DNA of 64,000 nucleotides from JAWLEP01 sp964553045. GTDB lineage: Bacteria > Fermentibacterota > Fermentibacteria > Fermentibacterales > JCC-6. Below the pieces are notes generated by a model. The model was not told the origin of the DNA and searched no databases. It saw only the letters and a list, made by a program, of their open reading frames with translations. The first letter of the stretch is position 1. Every line of letters begins with the position of its first letter. The stretch spans positions 62,001 through 126,000 of the forward strand of contig CAZKJG010000007.1 of assembly GCA_964553045.1 (NCBI GenBank), in the 5' to 3' direction. Position numbers and translations under genes: made by a program. This document shows positions 25,060 to 33,800 of the stretch, piece after piece.

Positions 25060-26082
25060 CTACAGCCTGGTCAGCCGCAGCGCCGCGCTAGCGCCGGAAT
25101 CTTCGCGAATTAGGACCATGTAGACGCCTGCGGGCACCCGATCGCCTTCACTGGACCGGCCGGACCAGCTCAGGCTGCCCTCGAACGGCGCGCTGTAGAC
25201 CGTACGGCCCGACAGGTCGTAGACCTCCAGGACCGCCCCGCTGAGATCCCCGCTGCCGCTGAAGGTAACGCTTGCCTCGAAGGGGTTGGGCCACGCCCAC
25301 AGTGAGAACTCCCGCAGTGGCTCATCCACCTGCCCGGCAACCCCCGTCGGAGGCAGGGAAAGCTGGTAGATCATTCCGTCCAGGGGGTTGCTGGCCCACA
25401 GGTAGTCGGTCCCCTCCAGCGGGCCGAAGGCCATTCCGCGGCAGCCGTCCAGCACGTCGCTGGCGTAGGTGAGCACGCCGCTGGGGTTGTAGGCCCGAAT
25501 CGGGGAATCGGAATGATCCGTGGCAGCCCACAGGTCGCCCACAGTCGGTCTGTAGTTGGGATCGCCCTGCCTGGCTATGTCGAATGTGCCCAGGTCCACG
25601 GGGAGCGTGCCTCCCTCCGACGGGTCCTCGTTGCCGCTCATGGGAAGGGGGCTCTCGTAGTAGATCTTGTTGTCGCTGGTTCCGAGGAAGTACACCGTGG
25701 TCGAGCTTCCTGCCGCACCACCCACCGGGTAGTAGGTGCCGCCGCCTCAACCGGGGCAGTACAGGGTGGCGTATCCCTGGGCGCCTCCTGACAGGTCGTA
25801 CATGTAGACGTCGCTGGAGCCCACGGTCAGGTACAGCAGGTCTCCCGCGTACCCCATTCCGTTGACCCCGCTCTCGGAAACCCCGAACGAATCCAGCACG
25901 CTTCCGTCGGCCGGATCCATCCTGTACACAGTCTTGGACGCCGACGAGACCGCGTACAGGTCGCCCTCGGCGAACGCCAGCCCCGTGATGCCCGTATCCG
26001 GACAGTCGAAGGAGCCGACAACTTCCAGGTCCGCCACGGCCGTGGCCGCGGCGATTGCCATAAGCAGCGCGCAGAACCTCAT
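25060..26082 (-). pseudogene. T9SS cargo protein (propeller-like) interrupted by an in-frame TGA
   Basis: One reading frame spans 26082 to 25060 and is broken only by a TGA at 25749-25747. The first part has a signal peptide (LLMAIAAATAVA) and propeller-like repeats (GITGLAFAEGDLYAVSSASK). The second part continues them and ends in a typical T9SS type A sorting domain (WAWPNPFEASVTF ... GVYMVLIREDS ... LRLTRL). Residues around the stop read LYCPG-stop-GGGTYYPV. Other genes here end in TGA, so the codon is not generally recoded. A nonsense mutation or sequencing error is the simplest reading; recoding is discussed in the findings. An uninterrupted run of ten G (complement of 26084-26093) precedes the start. 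Confidence 0.7.
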
Positions 26083-26178
26083 GCCCCCCCCCCATCGTGT
26101 TCCAAAAACAGCTACGGATCATACACTTGGCCATTTCAGACCCGATGTCCAGGGAATGGTCTGCTGAACGCGCCCGCC

Positions 26179-27129
26179 TCAGGTGGCTCCGGCCTTCCGC
26201 AATCCCGCCAACGATGCGGGAACGGTCTTGGAGATGCAGTGGGGGCCGCTTTGGGTTAGGATGATGGTCCTGCTGTCGATGGGAACCGGCTTCAGGCCCA
26301 GGGAGGCCAGCAGATCACCCACCCGCCCGTCCTCGGGCCTGCCGTAGGCGGGGTACAGTGCCCGGCCGTTGACGAGAACGCCGTTGGCGTAGTTGGGCAT
26401 TGTGTTCACATCCCCCTTCCGGATTCGCTCCAGGCCGGGCAGCCGCAGCACCCTGTGGCCGTGCTCCCGTATCACCCGCACGGACTGGTCCACCGACTCC
26501 GCCTGCTGGGTGCCCTCGGGGTACTCCGAGACCAGCCATGTGCCCGGGAGCACGGGCCAGAGGAACATGTCCAGGTCGCGGGTGATGTCGCCGGCCAGCG
26601 GCGGCACGCTTCGGACCTCCATGTCGTCGAGGGTGTGCCGGAGGAAATCCAGCGCGCCCTCCAGGCCCTCTCCCCCCGCCACCAGGCAGAGGTCCTCGTT
26701 CACCGCCAGCTTGGCGGTGTTGAAGGAGCTGTCCATACTCAGCGGCTCGACGCCCAGGGAGTCCAGGAACCTGCCCGCGAAATCCAGCACCTCGTCACGC
26801 AGGTCCAGGCTGTCCACGGGGAAGACCAGTCCCCAGGGCCGGCCCCTGCCGTCCCGGCACAGAACCGGCATGTACTCCGCCAATATCCCCCGTCCCGGCG
26901 AGTCCGGATTGAGCATCACGGCCTCCGGGTCCACGCCGGCCTGCCGAAGCTCGCCCTCCAGGAAGAGCCGGTCCGAGTCCGAGGCGAAGATCTCCACCTC
27001 CACCAGGTCCAGGGCCGCCTTCGCCATGGCGGCGATGGCCCTGCCGTAGCGGAAGCGACTGTTGAAGAACTCCTCCACGAAGCTCAGGCAGAGCCTGTCC
27101 ACCGGCTCGTACTCGGAAACCACTTTCAT
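26179..27129 (-). CDS. Agmatine deiminase / peptidylarginine-deiminase-fold protein
   Basis: A 316-residue protein of the PAD_porph family, which hydrolyses guanidino groups such as agmatine. The C-terminal part shows MPNYANGVLVNGRALYPAYG and a final GPHCISKTVPA with the likely catalytic Cys. A WLVSEYPEGT region and GDVNTMPNY are also visible. It is shorter than agmatine deiminases I know (about 340-370), and the N-terminus lacks the usual W-P-x-R opening, so the substrate is open. ATG at 27129 overlaps the stop of the FTR-like gene (ATGA). Confidence 0.65.
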   Translation of the reverse strand: MKVVSEYEPVDRLCLSFVEEFFNSRFRYGRAIAAMAKAALDLVEVEIFASDSDRLFLEGELRQAGVDPEAVMLNPDSPGRGILAEYMPVLCRDGRGRPWGLVFPVDSLDLRDEVLDFAGRFLDSLGVEPLSMDSSFNTAKLAVNEDLCLVAGGEGLEGALDFLRHTLDDMEVRSVPPLAGDITRDLDMFLWPVLPGTWLVSEYPEGTQQAESVDQSVRVIREHGHRVLRLPGLERIRKGDVNTMPNYANGVLVNGRALYPAYGRPEDGRVGDLLASLGLKPVPIDSRTIILTQSGPHCISKTVPASLAGLRKAGAT

Positions 27130-27434
27130 GCCGAACCCCTCCCGCCGACAGCGGAGCCGGCCTCCTCCGGGGAGTAGAACAGCCTGCAGCCGCAGCAGCC
27201 GTCCCGGTCCACCTCGTCCAGCCACTCCGGACAGGGGCAGATCCTGTCGCCCCCCCTTACGGCGGGCCTGTTCTCCTGCTTGCAGGGCCAGACCCACTCC
27301 CCCACCAGATCGCGGTTCTCCGCCATCAGGCCGGCCACCTTCTCCAGCCTTGCCCCGTCCGGGTTGAGGACCAGGCCGTTCTCCCCGGCCAGCCGCTTCA
27401 GACTCTCGATGTTCCTGCCGTAGGTCTCGGTCAC
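27126..27434 (-). CDS. Ferredoxin-thioredoxin reductase catalytic-chain-like protein
   Basis: A 102-residue protein resembling FtrB, which passes electrons from ferredoxin to disulfides through a 4Fe-4S cluster. The N-terminal half fits (LAGENGLVLNPDGARLEKVAGLMAEN). The cysteines are at 51 (WPC), 66 and 68 (CPC), 80, 81 and 83 (CCGC). Classical FtrB has CxC-x16-CxC-x8-CxC, so here the first Cys is Trp, the spacings differ and one extra Cys is present. I chose the GTG at 27434 for its GGAGGCGGG seven bases upstream. It is coupled to the deiminase-fold gene. Confidence 0.55.
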   Translation of the reverse strand: MTETYGRNIESLKRLAGENGLVLNPDGARLEKVAGLMAENRDLVGEWVWPCKQENRPAVRGGDRICPCPEWLDEVDRDGCCGCRLFYSPEEAGSAVGGRGSA

Positions 27435-27607
27435 AGTCCCGCCTCCATTTTGCCCGATATCGTCCATCACTCCGTCCGCCAATATACAAACGGAGCGGGT
27501 TGGGCTGGTTTGACCGCCTGCGCAGGCATGGCGTATGGTCGGATCGAATCGCAGACCAGCGGAGGGAGCGGGATTTGGAGTACTTCTAGGACCGAAACGG
27601 CAGGTAC

Positions 27608-28096
27608 GTGGGAACTGTAGAGCAGAAGGGCTCGAGCGTGCTGAAGCTCCTTCTGGCGCTGATACCGGTAGTGGCCATCGTGGTTATTTACCTCAACACC
27701 GGCGACCAGGGCGGCAGCGGACTCCCGCTTCCAGTGGTTGGCGGAATCGTGGTTCTGTTCCTGCTGATATTCGCGATGGCGCACTTCATGCGCCGGGCGG
27801 GACACGGCCCCGGGGTGGTGGTGGTGGACAGGACGAAGGGCACCGTGAGCTGGAGGGCCTCCAGCCGCTACAGCAGCCGCCATACCCTCCCCCTGGGAGA
27901 GCTCAGGGAGCTGGTCATCGTCAAGAAGGGGGCCGGCTCCGCCGGTTCGGCTCCGGCGGTAGAGGTCCTCTATCTGGTAACGCAGGACGGTAAGGGGCAT
28001 CAGGCCCTGTACAGCCGGGAGCCGGGCGTCATGAGGAAGTTCGCAGAGGAGCTCTCCGGCCTTACGTCTCTGTCGATCAGGGAGAAGATGGCCTAG
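27608..28096 (+). CDS. Small two-helix membrane protein of unknown function
   Basis: A 162-residue protein. Membrane helices lie at about 10-27 and 42-60, and a soluble domain follows (VVVVDRTKGTVSWRASSRYS ... VLYLVTQDGKGHQALYSREP). I recognise no family; the tail looks PH-like, with short strands. GTG start with AGGTAC before it. It is divergent from the FTR-like gene. Confidence 0.55.
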   Translation: MGTVEQKGSSVLKLLLALIPVVAIVVIYLNTGDQGGSGLPLPVVGGIVVLFLLIFAMAHFMRRAGHGPGVVVVDRTKGTVSWRASSRYSSRHTLPLGELRELVIVKKGAGSAGSAPAVEVLYLVTQDGKGHQALYSREPGVMRKFAEELSGLTSLSIREKMA

Positions 28097-28135
28097 TCGC
28101 CACGGCCTCCTTTCGATGGGGCCGGGGCCGACGCC

Positions 28136-28504
28136 TCAGCTGACTACCCGGTCCCACTCCACGGCTATGTTGTCGCGATCCCCGGGCGAGACCCGCACCG
28201 ACACGTCCATGCCTGGAAGGACCGAGTTCAGCTTGTCGTCCGGCACCAGCGCCCGGTGGTTCACTATCCACGGGCCGCCACCCTCCCGGACCTCGACCTC
28301 CGTCTCCAGACAGGTGTGCGGCTCACCCCCGAACAGCACGTGCTCTGCGCCCTTCTCGCCGACGGATACGATCCGCCCTCCGGCCCTGCGACCGTGCCTC
28401 AGTATCCCCCGATAACTGCTGGAATCGAAGATCATGGGCCACAGGATGAAGGGGCTGACAACGAAGTAGAAGAGCAATGTATGGCCGATCAGGACGTACT
28501 TCAC
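28136..28504 (-). CDS. Small membrane protein, distant relative of the DUF3592-like pair
   Basis: A 122-residue protein with one N-terminal helix pair (YVLIGHTLLFYFVVSPFILWPMIF) and a beta domain (GRIVSVGEKGAEHVLFGG ... GMDVSVRVSPGDRDNIAVEW). The layout resembles the tandem genes at 21996-22978. GTG start at 28504 has only a weak ribosome site. Its 5' end is embedded in the remnant of a cargo gene, so it may be transcribed from that gene's promoter. Confidence 0.5.
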   Translation of the reverse strand: MKYVLIGHTLLFYFVVSPFILWPMIFDSSSYRGILRHGRRAGGRIVSVGEKGAEHVLFGGEPHTCLETEVEVREGGGPWIVNHRALVPDDKLNSVLPGMDVSVRVSPGDRDNIAVEWDRVVS

Positions 28505-28832
28505 CGCCTCGTATGTCGCGGTAGAGCAGGACGGACCCGGGGTACTCGTACTCCGTTATCGCCAGGTCGACCCGGCCGTCTCCGTCCGCGTCGAGGGCGG
28601 CCAGCGCGGTGCCCCTGAAGAGGTCCCGGGCAACGGAGTGTTCCTCGAAAGCCTGCTCAAGCTTGAGGAGGGTCGGGGACTCCCAGTGAACGGCGTTCTC
28701 CGACAGGAAACGGTTGCAGTACTGCAGCTCGTATACGGGCCCGGTCAGCTTCGGGCCCCCGCTCCAGTCGTGCTGCGCGGATGAGAAGGCCATGGCGGCG
28801 CTCGAAAGCAGAACGATGGCCGCGCTCCGCAT
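28323..28832 (-). pseudogene. 5' remnant of an FG-GAP T9SS cargo gene
   Basis: The first 105 codons are convincing: a signal peptide (SAAIVLLSSAAMAFSSAQ), the DWSGGPKLTGPV opening shared with the gene at 34576-37188, and one FG-GAP/VCBS calcium repeat (LDADGDGRVDLAITEYEYPG). After about 28515 the frame runs through the sequence of the neighbouring membrane-protein gene in another frame and is no longer protein-like. No sorting domain remains. ATG at 28832 with GGAGAG upstream. A deletion that removed the rest of the gene is the likely cause. Confidence 0.6.
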
Positions 28833-28935
28833 CTTCTCTCCAATCCAACCGGGAGAGACCAACTTACCCATGCGTATATGCCCGTTTACGGATGACCCGT
28901 AAACAACAACCTCGCAGCATGATACATGCCGGACA

Positions 28936-28956
28936 CCGCCGCAGGGCCTGCGGCGG
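28936..28956. terminator. Strong hairpin in the gap before the diguanylate cyclase
   Basis: A 10-bp perfect stem (28936-28945 with 28947-28956) around a single base; in practice a three-base loop would form. There is no T-run on either strand, so a terminator role is possible but unproven. Confidence 0.3.
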
Positions 28957-29032
28957 CACAGACCGAGAATTGCGAAGCAGGGCCGGTTGTAATATCTAGT
29001 GCTAAGGCATCAGCAACTCCATGGAGGAAAAC

Positions 29033-30799
29033 ATGAACGGCAAGTCGTCCGCCCCGAACGACAGCACGCTTCGGAAGGCATACGACTCCCAGAAGGCCCA
29101 TCTGGACCATCTCTTCGCCAGCCTGCGCGAGGCCGTGGTGCTGGTGGACAACCGCGGCACCGTAAGGGAGGTGAACCCGGAGTTCGAGAGGCTCTTCGGC
29201 TACTCCAGGGAGGAGGCGCTGGACAACAACATCGACGACCTGGTGGCCCCCGACGGCATGGAGGAAGAGGCCAGGGACGTCACCACCAGCGTGGTCGAGG
29301 GCCGGCAGCAGCTGCTGGAGACAAAGAGAAGGCGCCGCGACGGCAGCCTGGTCGATGTCTCGGTGCTTGCCTCGCCCATCTCCGTGGGCGGCGACATCGT
29401 GGGCTTTTACGGCATATACCGTGACATCTCCGAACGAAAGCGCGCCGAGGCGCGGCTCCGGCGGGAGAAGGCCCATCTCGATCGGCTTTTCCAGAGCCTT
29501 CTGGAAGCCATAGTGCTGGTGGACAACGAGGGAACGGTGAAGGAGGTGAACCCGGAGTTCGAGAGGCTCTTCGGCTACTCCAGGGAGGAGGCGCTGGACA
29601 GCAACATCGACGACCTCGTGGCCCCCGAGGGCATGGAAGAGGAGGCCCGGGGGGTTACCTCAACCGTCATGGATGGCCGCGAGACCCTCCTGGAGACCAA
29701 GAGGCGGCGCAGCGACGGAAGCCTGGTGGACGTTTCCGTCCTGGCGGCCCCCATTACCTACGACCAGGGCGTAGTGGGTTTCTACGGCATCTACCGCGAC
29801 ATAACCGAGCGGAAGCGCACCACCGAGAGGCTGGCCAGGTCCCGGGAGAGGATAGAGCGGCTGCACGAGATAACCGGCCGGCTGGAGCGGTGCACCGTCG
29901 AATCCGAGGCCTACGATATCACGGTCGACTGCGGCTGCGACACGCTCTCCTTCGATGAATGCTCCGTGTACGTGGTCAAGAAGGACCGGCTGGCGCCCTC
30001 CTTCTTCTCCAACCCCGACATGGAGGGGCAGATGGAGGAGACGGCTCCGGGCAAGTGCCTTCCCGGCAAGGCCTTCATGCGGCAGGAGACGCTTCTGCCG
30101 GGCCCGGAGCAGGCGGAGAAGGCGGACCACTTCAGCATCGACGGCGTCGAATACCGGCCCACTGTGGTCTCACCCATCGGCAGCTTCGGGGTCTTTGTGG
30201 CCTGCTCGGCGGAGGACAGGGCTCCCGACGGCGAGCAGGTGAGCCTACTGAAGATGCATCTGGGCCACCTGTCGGAGGCCATAAAGAGGATAAGGCTGCA
30301 CGAGGAACTGAAGGAGCAGGCGCTGCGCGACCCTCTCACCGGCGTCTTCAACCGCAACTACTTCAACCGTTTCATAGAGATAGAGGTGGAGCGGTCCAGC
30401 AGGTACCGCCACGGCATCGGCATAGTGATGGTGGACATCAACGACTTCAAGGATGTCAACGACCGCTTCGGCCACCAGGTGGGCGACAAGGTCCTCTGCG
30501 CCATCGCCGGGGGACTGCAAGACTCGGTGCGCACCAGCGACAGCATCATCCGTTACGGCGGCGACGAGTTCATGGTGATTCTCCCGGAGTCCAACGGCCA
30601 GATGGACGCGGTTGTAGAAAGGGTGCGCCAGGGGGTCGTCGGCAGCAACGAGATATCTGCCATCGTCGACGAGACAATTACGGTTGCGGTGGGAACCGCC
30701 CTCTGGAGGCCGGGTGAGGCCAGGTCCATCGACGAGGTGATCGCCGAGGCAGACAGGGAGATGTACGAGGACAAGCAGAGGCACCACGCATCGCGATAG
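29033..30799 (+). CDS. PAS-PAS-GAF-GGDEF diguanylate cyclase
   Basis: A 588-residue cytoplasmic protein predicted to make cyclic di-GMP. Two PAS domains (each with NPEFERLFGYSREEALD and DGSLVDVSVLA) are followed by a GAF-like domain and a GGDEF domain. The active-site GGDEF is at 509-513 and an inhibitory RxxD (RTSD) lies five residues before it, so product inhibition is likely. The PAS copies share a 59-bp identical DNA tract. I chose ATG 29033 because GGAGGAAAAC precedes it. It converges on the TIR gene, with only 4 bp between stops. Confidence 0.9.
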   Translation: MNGKSSAPNDSTLRKAYDSQKAHLDHLFASLREAVVLVDNRGTVREVNPEFERLFGYSREEALDNNIDDLVAPDGMEEEARDVTTSVVEGRQQLLETKRRRRDGSLVDVSVLASPISVGGDIVGFYGIYRDISERKRAEARLRREKAHLDRLFQSLLEAIVLVDNEGTVKEVNPEFERLFGYSREEALDSNIDDLVAPEGMEEEARGVTSTVMDGRETLLETKRRRSDGSLVDVSVLAAPITYDQGVVGFYGIYRDITERKRTTERLARSRERIERLHEITGRLERCTVESEAYDITVDCGCDTLSFDECSVYVVKKDRLAPSFFSNPDMEGQMEETAPGKCLPGKAFMRQETLLPGPEQAEKADHFSIDGVEYRPTVVSPIGSFGVFVACSAEDRAPDGEQVSLLKMHLGHLSEAIKRIRLHEELKEQALRDPLTGVFNRNYFNRFIEIEVERSSRYRHGIGIVMVDINDFKDVNDRFGHQVGDKVLCAIAGGLQDSVRTSDSIIRYGGDEFMVILPESNGQMDAVVERVRQGVVGSNEISAIVDETITVAVGTALWRPGEARSIDEVIAEADREMYEDKQRHHASR

Positions 30800-30803
30800 C
30801 CGT

Positions 30804-33800
30804 CTAGCCCCTCTCCCAGTGGTCGGGCAGAGGAACGTCCTCCTTCGGGCAGCCCCTGGCCAGAAGCGTGTCCCGCAGGTCCACGGTTACCTCTGAGTCG
30901 TACCGGCCGGCACCTATGTCGCCTATCGTCTCCGCGGAGGCGCGGTAGCAGTCCGCGGCATCCTCCAGCCGGCCCATCTTGCAGTAGAGCAGCCCCAGGT
31001 TGCTGCTGCACTCGGCCGTGGCCTTTCTCTCCCCCACCTCTCTCAGTACGGCCATGCCCTCATCGAAGAGGTCCAGCGCCTCTTCGAATCGGCCCAGATC
31101 CCTGCAGGCAGACGCCACGCTGCTGAGGGAGTAGCCCTCCACGCGCCTGTTTCCGATTTCGCGGGCTATCTCCAGGGCCTTCGAGTAGCACTCCAGGGCG
31201 GCCTCCTTCTCCTGCTTCTGGGACCTGGCAGATCCGATGTTGATAAGGGAGATCGCCTCGGCACTGCGGTCGCCGGCCTCCCTTTCGATGTCCAGGGCCT
31301 GCTCGAAACACTCCAGGGCCTCGTCCAGCCGACCCATCTCCCGGTGTATTATCCCCAGGTTGATCAGGGCGGTTGCCTCACCCCGGGCGTATCCGATGGT
31401 CCTGAAGATCCCCAGGGCCCTGTCGTAGGAACTCTTCGCCTCTTCCATCCGGTCCTGGTTGCTCTGCATTATTCCCGTGTTGACCAGGGTAGTGGCCAGG
31501 TGCTTGCGGTTGCCCACCCTGCGGAATAGCTTCATGGCGCTGTCGTAGCACTTCATTGCCCTGCCCACATGTCCCAGCCTGTGATGCAGAACACCCATGT
31601 TGACCAGCACGTTTCCCCGGCCCCTGACCATTCCGGCCCCGCGGAATATCTCCAGGGCCCTCTCCATGCGCTCCAGCGCCATGTCGCTGCGCCCGGCCCG
31701 GGAATCGAGCCCCGCCAGGCCCATGCTGCCGTGCGCCTCGTAGGCGGGCTCTTCCGTCTCCCGGCCGACTCTCTCGGCCTCGCCGAACATGCCCTCGGCC
31801 TCCTCCGGCCGGCCGACCATCTCGCAGAAGTTCCCCAGGATCACGTAGATCTCGCCATGGCTGTCCTCCAGGCCGTACTCCCGCACCAGCTCCAGGGCCG
31901 CGTAGAGATTCCGCTCCTGGCCCTCCCTCCGGCCCAGGAGACCCAGCGTTTCTCCCCTCGCGATGCGGATGCCGGCTTCCATGTCCGCCCGCTCCCGGCC
32001 TTCCGGCTCCCTTCCGGCCCATTCCAGGAGCCTGTCGGACATCTCCAGGACGCGCTGGTTCTCGTAGGCATCGGCGGCGGCCTCCAGGGCCCGGATGCCC
32101 CATTTGAGCGCCCGCGAGGTCTCTCCCGCTATCGCCCAGTGGTGCATCAGCATGCCGGGGGCCAGCTCGTCATCCTCGGGGTAGTACTCCTCCATGGACT
32201 CGGCGGCGGCCCTGTGCAGCGTCTGCAGATTCGACTCCAGCATGCTCTCGTAGGCGCTGCTGCAGAGGAGCTTGCTTTCGAACATGTACCTCCCGCCAAA
32301 GGCGGTCTGCTCGCATCTGATCAGCCCCAGACCCTCCAGCTCATCCAGTATTCGGGTCTCCGGGTCGCGGCCGAACACCCGCCTTGCGAAGCACCTGTAC
32401 AGACCCAGAGGGAACTCCGCACCCAGGACCGACGCCGTCTGCAACACGTTCCTCCAGTCCGCGGGCAGCCTGTCCAGGCGAACCTGCAGCAGGTTTCTGA
32501 GGCCGTCGGGAATGCGGATACCCTCGGCGGCTCCCCGCATCGACCAGGTCCCACCCTCCACGCGAAGCAGGCCTTCCTCGACAAGGTCGAGCACCAGCTC
32601 CTCCATGAACAGCGGGTTGCCCCTGGCCGAGGCCAGCAACCTCTTTCGCACGTCCTCCGCCACAGCCTCCGCGGGCCCTATGCTAGCCAGTATCTTCTCC
32701 AGCAGCTCGGCGGAGGATTCCCTGTCCAGCGGCTCCAGGGCGATCTCCTCCAGATGGGCGTAGCCGGGGAGCACACCGAACTCCACGCTGCTGCCGTCCT
32801 CCCGCTGGGACCTGTAGATGAGGATGAAGACGATGGGTGTCTTCAGGTCGCAGTTGCCGATGATGAACTCCAGCATCCTGCGGCTGGCCCCGTCTATACG
32901 GTGCAGATCATCCAGCACCAGTACCAGTCTCCTCCCCCTCGCCAGCGCGGCGAACAGGTTCCGAACGGCCACCCGCTGCTCCACGGCGCGGGCCTCCCTG
33001 CCAGGGGCTTCCCATGCCCCTCCCGGATCCATGCCCAAGAGGTCTGCGAGGAAGGGGGCCGAATCCGGCAGCTCGCCGCCGGGGTCGATCTCCGACAGCC
33101 TTCGGCGAAGCTCTTCGAGGTCGATCGAGCTGTCCCGCTCGATGCCCAGCCTGCCGCGGATGAGCGAGGTCCATATCCAGTTCGGAGGCTGCGCGTACGA
33201 CAGCGTCCTTCCCTCCAGGGCCTCCACGTCGTCGCACCCCTCGCAGCAACGCTTCCGGAACTCGTGCGCAAGGCGCGACTTGCCTATCCCGGCCTCTCCC
33301 CTGATTCCTACTACGTAGTGCCTGGCTCCTCCCCGTCTGTTCCGGGAGACCTTTCGTTCCGTCTGCCGGTGGAGTAGCCGCTCGAGCCTGGCCAGCTCCG
33401 CCTCCCTGCCCACCATGGGCACACGCACCCTCAGGAGCCGCCCCTCCACCGGCACGATCGCGTAATCGGCCAGGCGCATGCAGTCATCAACGCCCTCGCA
33501 TTCCGCCTTCTCGAATTGCCATCTGTCGCGGCAGATGCGCCACAGTTCGGAAGTGACCAGCAGCTCGTTGCGCGGAGGCCCCGCCGCCAGCATGTCGGCT
33601 TCCCGCAGGGGCGGCCCGGCCGGATCGGGTCCCTCCGAGCCGCTCTGAGCCACCTCCAGGTCACCGCTGGCGGCTCCCATGGTGAAATCCAGCACCAGCC
33701 CCCGCGCCTTCAGGACGCGGTTCATCTCGCCGATGCCGTTGAACAGCCGCACGGCGCCGCTCACCGCCCGGTGAGCGTGATCCTCCAGGGCCCGCTCCAG

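Noticed and set aside
25060..26082. Genome-wide reassignment of TGA as a sense codon
   Set aside because: Many well-defined genes here (tsaB, tsaE, argD, the rimI fusion) end at TGA exactly where the family ends.
28872..29020. A tRNA or small RNA in the gap before the diguanylate cyclase
   Set aside because: No tRNA-like arms or T-loop; only one GC hairpin without a T-run.
31569..33377. A 602-residue open frame opposite the TIR-STAND gene
   Set aside because: Composition typical of antisense frames; the minus-strand gene has strong domain evidence over the same bases.
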